Part shown: piece after piece, positions 5,456 to 10,154 of the stretch
How the letters are laid out: every line of letters starts with the position of its first letter
Numbering within the stretch: position 1 is the first letter of the stretch
Origin: an uncultured Veillonellaceae bacterium
GTDB taxonomy: Bacteria > Bacillota > Negativicutes > Veillonellales > Megasphaeraceae
Reading direction: 5' to 3'
DNA: 10,154 bases
NCBI GenBank assembly: GCA_900546795.1
Contig: UREG01000060.1
Location: 1-10,154 of the forward strand
The notes under the pieces: model-generated
What the model was told of the DNA's origin: nothing
Seen by the model: the letters and a program-made list of their open reading frames with translations, nothing else
Database searches by the model: none
Translations under genes and position numbers: made by a program

Positions 5456-7102
5456 TTAAAGAGTGGTATGTGCCTGGTATTCGCCGAATACTTCACGCAA
5501 TACGCCACAAATTTCACCCAAAGTTGCATAAGTCTTAACAGCAGCCAAGATATGAGGCATCAAGTTTTCGTTTTCATCAGCTGCAGCTGCTTTCAAATCA
5601 GCCAATGCAGCGTTTACAGCTTCCTGATCACGGCCAGCTTTTACTTTAGCCAGTTTAGATTTCTGGAAATCACCTACGGAAGCATCTACGCGGAGCAAAC
5701 CTTCAACCGGTTTTTCTTCTACCTGGAATTTGTTTACGCCAACGATCGTGCGGAGACCGCTTTCTACTTCCATCTGCCATTTGTAAGCAGATTCCTGGAT
5801 TTCTTTCTGGATATAGCCTTTTTCGATAGCAACAACAGCGCCGCCCATTTCATCAATTTTCTTGATGTATTCCATAGCTTCTTTTTCAATAGCGTCTGTC
5901 ATAGCTTCTACATAGTAGGAACCGCCGAGCGGGTCAACTACATCAGCCAAGCCGCTTTCGTAAGCAACGATCTGCTGCGTACGGAGAGCGATCTGTACAG
6001 AAGCCGGAGTCGGAAGAGCCAAGGCTTCGTCGCGGGAGTTCGTATGCAAGGACTGCGTACCGCCCATTACAGCAGCTGCTGTCTGAAGAGCAACACGAAC
6101 GATGTTGTTGTCGATCTGCTGTGCAGTCAGCATGGAACCAGCTGTCTGCGTATGGAAACGAAGTTTCATGGATTTTTCGCTCTTAGCACCAAAACGTTCT
6201 TTCATGATGCGTGCCCAGAGACGACGGGATGCACGGAATTTAGCAACTTCTTCGAGGAGGTTGTTGTGTGCATTCCAGAAGAAGGACAGACGGCCTGCAA
6301 ACGCATCAACGTCCATACCTGCTTTCAGAGCTGCTTCTACGTATGCGATACCATCGGCAATCGTAAATGCGATTTCCTGTGCAGCTGTGGAACCAGCTTC
6401 ACGGATATGGTAGCCGGAGATGGAAATCGTATTCCATTTCGGTACATACTGGGAGCAGTATTCAAAAATGTTAGTGATCAAGCGCATGGAAGGTTTCGGA
6501 GGGAAAATGTACGTTCCACGAGCTGCATATTCTTTCAGAATATCGTTCTGGATAGTACCGCGGAGTTCCGTGCTCGGTACACCCTGTTTTTCTGCAACCG
6601 CAATGTACATAGCCAGCAGTACGGATGCAGGAGCGTTAATCGTCATGGAAGTGGAAACTTTGCCGAGGTCAATGCCGTCGAACAGGATTTCCATATCAGC
6701 CAAGGAGTCGATTGCAACACCAACTTTACCGATTTCGCCTTCGCTCATCGGATCATCGGAGTCATAACCGATCTGGGTCGGAAGGTCGAATGCGCAGGAC
6801 AAACCAGTTGCACCGCTTTCGATCAGATAACGATAACGTTTGTTGGATTCTTCAGCAGTAGCGAAGCCAGCATACATACGCATCGTCCAGAAACGGCCGC
6901 GATACATTGTCGGCTGTACACCGCGAGTATACGGGTATTCGCCAGGGAAACCCAATTCGCTTTCATAATCGAAGCCTTCGATATCAAGCGGAGTATACAA
7001 TTTGTTGTGTACTAAGTTTTTACGTTCTGGGACTTTTGCGCATGATTTTTCATAGGCAGCTTCATACGCTTCAATTTTGGCTTTCAAAGTTTCATTAGCC
7101 AT
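5456..7102 (-). CDS. mcmA1: Methylmalonyl-CoA mutase, catalytic (large) subunit
   Basis: This 548-residue TIM-barrel chain binds the CoA ester; with the separate B12 subunit it rearranges succinyl-CoA to (R)-methylmalonyl-CoA. Signature segments are YPYTRGVQPTMYRGR (56-70), FWTMRMYAGF (71-80), AFDLPTQIGYDSDDP (104-118), PPKPSMR (201-207) and ISISGYH (226-232). Residues that fix methylmalonyl specificity in the Propionibacterium enzyme are kept: Tyr89 is Tyr77, Arg207 is Arg195 and His244 is His232. Isobutyryl- and 2-hydroxyisobutyryl-CoA mutases differ at the Tyr89 position, so those are unlikely. The residue matching Tyr75 is Gln63. There is no C-terminal B12 domain; it is encoded next door. 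AGGAGG lies 11 bases before the ATG. The CoA-transferase gene ends 32 bases upstream. Confidence 0.96.
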   Translation of the reverse strand: MANETLKAKIEAYEAAYEKSCAKVPERKNLVHNKLYTPLDIEGFDYESELGFPGEYPYTRGVQPTMYRGRFWTMRMYAGFATAEESNKRYRYLIESGATGLSCAFDLPTQIGYDSDDPMSEGEIGKVGVAIDSLADMEILFDGIDLGKVSTSMTINAPASVLLAMYIAVAEKQGVPSTELRGTIQNDILKEYAARGTYIFPPKPSMRLITNIFEYCSQYVPKWNTISISGYHIREAGSTAAQEIAFTIADGIAYVEAALKAGMDVDAFAGRLSFFWNAHNNLLEEVAKFRASRRLWARIMKERFGAKSEKSMKLRFHTQTAGSMLTAQQIDNNIVRVALQTAAAVMGGTQSLHTNSRDEALALPTPASVQIALRTQQIVAYESGLADVVDPLGGSYYVEAMTDAIEKEAMEYIKKIDEMGGAVVAIEKGYIQKEIQESAYKWQMEVESGLRTIVGVNKFQVEEKPVEGLLRVDASVGDFQKSKLAKVKAGRDQEAVNAALADLKAAAADENENLMPHILAAVKTYATLGEICGVLREVFGEYQAHTTL

Positions 7103-7134
7103 GTTGTCATCATCCTCCTAAAGATAAAAAAGTG

Positions 7135-8643
7135 TTATTTTTTCATGGTTCCTGTCTGTAAGAACCGTGTATGCCAAGAAAGTGCTTCGTCCAAAATATG
7201 CGGTGTCTGCGCATTTTTTGTAGCAGCCGTAGCTCTTTCCAGGTAATCAAACAGCATTGGTTTGTAGTCCGGATGAGCGCAATTTTCAATAATGACTTTT
7301 GCTTTTTCTTTCGGACTCAAACCGCGTACATCAGCGATACCCTGTTCTGTACAGAATACCTGAACGTCATGTTCCGTATGGTCGATATGGGAACAGAACG
7401 GAACGATGGAACTGATGTCGCCATTTTTCGCAATCGAGCTGGTGCAGAAGATAGAGATATAAGCGTTTCTTGTAAAGTCGCCGGAACCGCCGATACCATT
7501 CATCATCTTCGTACCGCAGATATGCGTGGAGTTTACGTTACCATAAATATCGAATTCAATCGCCGTATTCATGGAAATAACACCCAACCGGCGGGACAGT
7601 CCCGGGTTGTTAGAAATTTCCTGCGGACGAAGAACGATAATTTTACGATATTCGTCAATATTGTCATAGAAACGTTTGAGACCTTCCGGCGACGGAGACA
7701 AGGCCGTACCAGAAATCAGGTTTGCTTTACCTGCATCGATCAAATCAAACATTCCGTCTTGAATAACTTCTGTAAATACAGACAAATCTTTGAACGGACC
7801 TTCTGCCAAACCGCTGATAACCGCATTGGCTACAGAACCTACGCCAGACTGCAGCGGAAGAAGATTCTGCGGCAAGCGTCCCTGTTTGATTTCATTGTTA
7901 AAGAATTCAATCAAATGAGCGCTCATTTTTTTAGCGTCGTCATCAATTGCACCAAGAGGTCTCGTTTTATCCGGTTTATCGCAAGGAACGATCGCTACGA
8001 TTTTTGCAGGATCTACCGGAATATATTCCGTACCAATTCTATCACCGGCAGTTTTCATCGGAATTGGTTCACGATGAGGCGGATCAAGCGGTTCGTAAAT
8101 ATCATGCATGCCTTTCAAGGACAGCGGCTGCGTTACGTTTACTTCCACGATAACCTGTTTCGCCTGGGATACAAACGTCGGCGAGTTACCTACGGAAGTC
8201 GTCGGGATAATTCCTACCGTACCGTTGCATTCAACAATTTCAGCAGCTTCTACGATAGCCCAGTCCGGCTGACCGAAGAAACCATACCGAACCATCTGTG
8301 CCGTATGGCTCAAATGCTGGTCAATATAGTTGATATCGCCGGCATTGATGCGATTGCGGAGGTCTTTGTTCGTCTGATAAGGGAAACGCCGGTTAATACC
8401 GTTTACCCGTGCCAACGCACCGTCTGCTTCATCCCCTACCGAAGCACCAGTCCAAAGATCTACTTTGAACGGTTCTTTTTCCATTCTTTCTGCTAAAGCA
8501 AGAGGTACTGCTTTCGGATAGCCGGACGGAGTAAAACCTGAAATACCGATTTTATCGCCAGCTTTGATTTTTGCAGCAGCTTCTTCTGCTGTAACGATTT
8601 TAGATTGGAGTGATGTAGGCACTCTATCCAAAATGTTTATCAT
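7135..8643 (-). CDS. Succinyl-CoA/propionyl-CoA:acyl CoA-transferase (acetyl-CoA hydrolase/transferase family)
   Basis: Class I CoA-transferase of the Cat1/ScpC/AarC type, 502 residues from the chosen start. It most likely passes CoA from propionyl-CoA to succinate, releasing propionate and regenerating succinyl-CoA for the mutase; acetate is an alternative acceptor or donor. Seen in the sequence: ISGFTPSGYPKAVP near 34-47, the oxyanion loop SGVGSVANAV near 266-275, the catalytic Glu in VFTEVIQDG (Glu292), and GIGGSGDFTRNAY near 383-395. The frame is open to an ATG at 8652, but the GAGGAG at 8653-8658 directly abuts that codon. It stands nine bases from the ATG at 8643, which I take as the start. 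It is the first gene of the cluster. Confidence 0.92.
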   Translation of the reverse strand: MINILDRVPTSLQSKIVTAEEAAAKIKAGDKIGISGFTPSGYPKAVPLALAERMEKEPFKVDLWTGASVGDEADGALARVNGINRRFPYQTNKDLRNRINAGDINYIDQHLSHTAQMVRYGFFGQPDWAIVEAAEIVECNGTVGIIPTTSVGNSPTFVSQAKQVIVEVNVTQPLSLKGMHDIYEPLDPPHREPIPMKTAGDRIGTEYIPVDPAKIVAIVPCDKPDKTRPLGAIDDDAKKMSAHLIEFFNNEIKQGRLPQNLLPLQSGVGSVANAVISGLAEGPFKDLSVFTEVIQDGMFDLIDAGKANLISGTALSPSPEGLKRFYDNIDEYRKIIVLRPQEISNNPGLSRRLGVISMNTAIEFDIYGNVNSTHICGTKMMNGIGGSGDFTRNAYISIFCTSSIAKNGDISSIVPFCSHIDHTEHDVQVFCTEQGIADVRGLSPKEKAKVIIENCAHPDYKPMLFDYLERATAATKNAQTPHILDEALSWHTRFLQTGTMKK

Positions 8644-8652
8644 CGTTACCAT

Positions 8653-8658
8653 CTCCTC
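8653..8658 (-). promoter_or_regulatory. Ribosome binding site fixing the start of the CoA-transferase gene
   Basis: GAGGAG on the minus strand touches the upstream ATG (8652) with no spacer but is nine bases from the ATG at 8643. The second ATG is therefore the likely start, three codons later. Confidence 0.7.
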
Positions 8659-8791
8659 ATTGTTTTTATAAAGTCTGCTTTCGCAGTTACTTCCATTACA
8701 ATTTTGAGCTCTTACTGCACTTACTTTATTATTTCAACAAAATTCGAGAAATTCCTTTAAGAAAATAAGTTTTTACAATAACTTTTATTAT

Positions 8792-8821
8792 TTTATATAA
8801 AAAACTTATGTATTTAGGCAA
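8792..8821 (-). promoter_or_regulatory. Candidate promoter of the propionate operon
   Basis: On the minus strand TTGCCT (8816-8821) and TATAAA (8792-8797) are spaced by 18 bases, in a very AT-rich context. This is the best SigA-like pair I found between the CoA-transferase gene and the palindrome upstream. Both boxes deviate from consensus, and AT richness makes chance matches likely. Confidence 0.35.
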
Positions 8822-8861
8822 AAAAACACGTTTTATTAAATCACTATTAAACGATTCTTAT

Positions 8862-8888
8862 AACAATTTTATTCGTCATAAAATTGTT
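8862..8888. repeat. AT-rich perfect palindrome upstream of the operon promoter
   Basis: Eleven-base inverted arms AACAATTTTAT (8862-8872) and ATAAAATTGTT (8878-8888) flank a five-base centre, TCGTC. The palindrome lies about 40 bases upstream of the candidate -35 box. It could be a regulator binding site; on the plus strand it is followed by TTTTGTT and could be a weak terminator-like hairpin. Confidence 0.55.
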
Positions 8889-9032
8889 TTTGTTCGTGCA
8901 TTCTTTCTCTTTATGTAGTTTATTCTTTCATAAGGAGAAAGTCAATATTTTTCCATAAATTTTTTATGTTCTATCTCTAAATAGCATGTATATACCCATA
9001 TATACTTTTTGGTTATGATATAAAAAAATGAT

Positions 9033-9077
9033 AGACAAAAACGCCAATCTGTGTACACTATTTCACAAATTGGCGTT
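9033..9077 (-). terminator. Intrinsic terminator of the O-antigen-ligase-type gene
   Basis: The outer stem pairs AACGCCAAT (9040-9048) with ATTGGCGTT (9069-9077). After one mismatch the inner stem pairs TGTG (9050-9053) with CACA (9064-9067). On the minus strand a TTTTGTCTATC tract follows. It begins about nine bases after the stop codon of the gene at 9086. Confidence 0.85.
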
Positions 9078-9085
9078 CTCTATTT

Positions 9086-10154
9086 CTATTTTTTTATTTG
9101 CTTTTCTTCTGCCGCATATATATTGGCTAAAATCGCGGCGAATAACCAAAAAACGAGAGAAATCTGAGTGGCAAATAAATCATGGTCGCTGACGCTGCAT
9201 ATCGCGATGCCCAATACCATTACGATCATGCCGCTCGCATACGCAGCGTTGAATTTACTGTCGGAAATGCGCAGTATTTTCCAGCTCCACCACAGATTTC
9301 CAAAGAAGAACCAAAAATAGCAGGCTGCACCGAATATGCCGATTTCCGCCGTCATATGAATGTATAAGTTATGAGCATGATAAATAATGACGGACGGATC
9401 TTGGATAAAATAATTATATGCAGGGTAGACCAGCCAATACGCTCCCCATCCGATTCCTGTCAGCCAGTGATCTTCAATCATCGCTTCCGTACTGTCCCAT
9501 AATGCATACCGCAGCATGATCGATGTATCTTCTCCGTTAAAAATCGAATAAAACCGAGTGACGATACCGCCGTGATAAAACAAGAGTACGAGCGCTGCAG
9601 GAATGAAAGCCAGCCACAATTTGCGATGCCCGAATAGTCCAAAGAAAAACAGCATAGCTCCTGCGCTCAGCCAAGCACCCCGCGAATAGGTCAGCACCAG
9701 GCAAAGGACAAACAGCAGCGTAAGCGAGATATATCCTATTTTATGGATACGTTTTTTGCTGGAGAATCCAAACGCTCCTGTAAAGGCCAAGATCATCAGT
9801 AAATATGCCGACAGCAAGTTGGGATTATATAAAGTAGAATACATCCGCCGCTTCAATAAGGGAAACGCAGCCGGATCTACCCAGTCCTGCATGGAAATAT
9901 CGGTCAGCTGGCTGTATTGAAAAAATCCGTACAAGGCTACCATCACCGCGCCTGCCAGCGCTGCATACAGACATCGCTGCTGCTCTTCCCGCCCCCGCAG
10001 AAAATACAGCACCGCCATGTATAACCATACGTATTGGAATACGGTGAATAGATAGTTATATCCGCTAAATGCAGGATCCGGCGAAGCCAATACCGACACC
10101 AGTGCAATCGCCGCAAACCCTAACACCGGTCTATTCATAGGCACCGGCTGCCAG
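9086..10154 (-). CDS. O-antigen ligase / Wzy-type polymerase family membrane protein (5' end outside the window)
   Basis: A polytopic membrane protein with about 355 residues visible. Segments: a run of membrane helices, then TYSRGAWLSAG (residues 152-162 counted from the GTG at 10144), a large outside loop with GIGWGAYWLVYPAY (230-243) and HAHNLYIHMTAEIGIFG (256-272), then final helices and a Lys-rich tail. The SRG and HNLY...E.G.FG motifs are those of the Wzy_C (O-antigen ligase) family. Members join or polymerise surface glycans at the outer face of the inner membrane, or glycosylate proteins. The frame stays open past the GTG to the window edge (reading WQPVP), and the first one or two helices expected of the family are missing, so I treat it as cut by the edge rather than complete. 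The glycan or protein substrate cannot be told from the sequence. Confidence 0.85.
   Translation of the reverse strand, partial: WQPVPMNRPVLGFAAIALVSVLASPDPAFSGYNYLFTVFQYVWLYMAVLYFLRGREEQQRCLYAALAGAVMVALYGFFQYSQLTDISMQDWVDPAAFPLLKRRMYSTLYNPNLLSAYLLMILAFTGAFGFSSKKRIHKIGYISLTLLFVLCLVLTYSRGAWLSAGAMLFFFGLFGHRKLWLAFIPAALVLLFYHGGIVTRFYSIFNGEDTSIMLRYALWDSTEAMIEDHWLTGIGWGAYWLVYPAYNYFIQDPSVIIYHAHNLYIHMTAEIGIFGAACYFWFFFGNLWWSWKILRISDSKFNAAYASGMIVMVLGIAICSVSDHDLFATQISLVFWLFAAILANIYAAEEKQIKK

Larger units (their letters stand above)
8644..9032. other. AT-rich intergenic region upstream of the propionate operon
   Basis: About 390 bases without a gene on either strand. It contains the ribosome binding site and probable promoter of the minus-strand operon, an AT-rich palindrome at 8862-8888, and many A/T tracts. 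Reading it for a cobalamin riboswitch, I found no B12-box-like GCCACTG. I also saw no T-box or other leader RNA I recognise. The leader from the proposed promoter to the CoA-transferase start would be about 140 bases and holds only a small CTGC-GAAA-GCAG hairpin near 8676-8687. Confidence 0.6.

Noticed and set aside
5468..7015. A 515-codon plus-strand reading frame opposite the mutase large subunit
   Set aside because: It is an antisense-register shadow of a clearly identified gene, without a ribosome binding site or recognisable domains.
7171..8496. A 441-codon plus-strand reading frame opposite the CoA-transferase
   Set aside because: Same cause as the other long antisense frames: strong codon bias in the sense gene.
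8644..9032. Cobalamin riboswitch in the leader of the B12-dependent operon
   Set aside because: This was a reasonable expectation, but no B12-box-like sequence or matching fold could be seen.

Overview
The window most likely comes from an anaerobic, propionate-forming member of the Negativicutes (diderm Firmicutes). A Phascolarctobacterium, Veillonella or Dialister-like bacterium is my inference from gene content, strong AGGAGG-type ribosome binding sites, moderate GC and an O-antigen-ligase-type gene. The genus is not proven by anything I can see.

Layout. Positions 1-285 hold no convincing complete gene; the one candidate is a weak minus-strand reading frame running off the left edge. Positions 286-1150 carry a plus-strand unit: a perfect consensus promoter, a yybP-ykoY-type manganese riboswitch with an expression-platform terminator, a GDT1/UPF0016-family cation exporter gene and a strong terminator. 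Positions 1173-8821 are one long minus-strand cluster of eight genes. In transcription order these are a propionyl/succinyl-CoA:acyl CoA-transferase, the methylmalonyl-CoA mutase catalytic subunit, the mutase B12-binding subunit, the G-protein chaperone MeaB, methylmalonyl-CoA epimerase, the carboxyltransferase subunit MmdA, a small delta/epsilon-like subunit, and the biotin carrier MmdC. A terminator follows. Positions 8644-9032 are an AT-rich intergenic region holding the likely operon promoter and an AT-rich palindrome. Positions 9033-10154 hold the 3' part of an O-antigen ligase/Wzy-type membrane protein gene with its own terminator.

Function. The minus-strand cluster is the succinate-to-propionate branch. 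CoA is moved from propionyl-CoA to succinate. The B12-dependent mutase turns succinyl-CoA into (R)-methylmalonyl-CoA, protected and loaded by MeaB. The epimerase gives the (S) isomer, and the biotin-dependent decarboxylase releases CO2 and propionyl-CoA, normally coupled to Na+ export. The Na+-pumping membrane beta subunit (MmdB) is not in the window, and the delta-like protein lacks the usual N-terminal membrane helix, so the encoded decarboxylase is incomplete here.

I see no wholly new system. The points most worth following up are the missing membrane part of the decarboxylase, the soluble delta-like subunit, hairpins at three gene junctions of the operon, and the legible ON-type logic of the manganese riboswitch.
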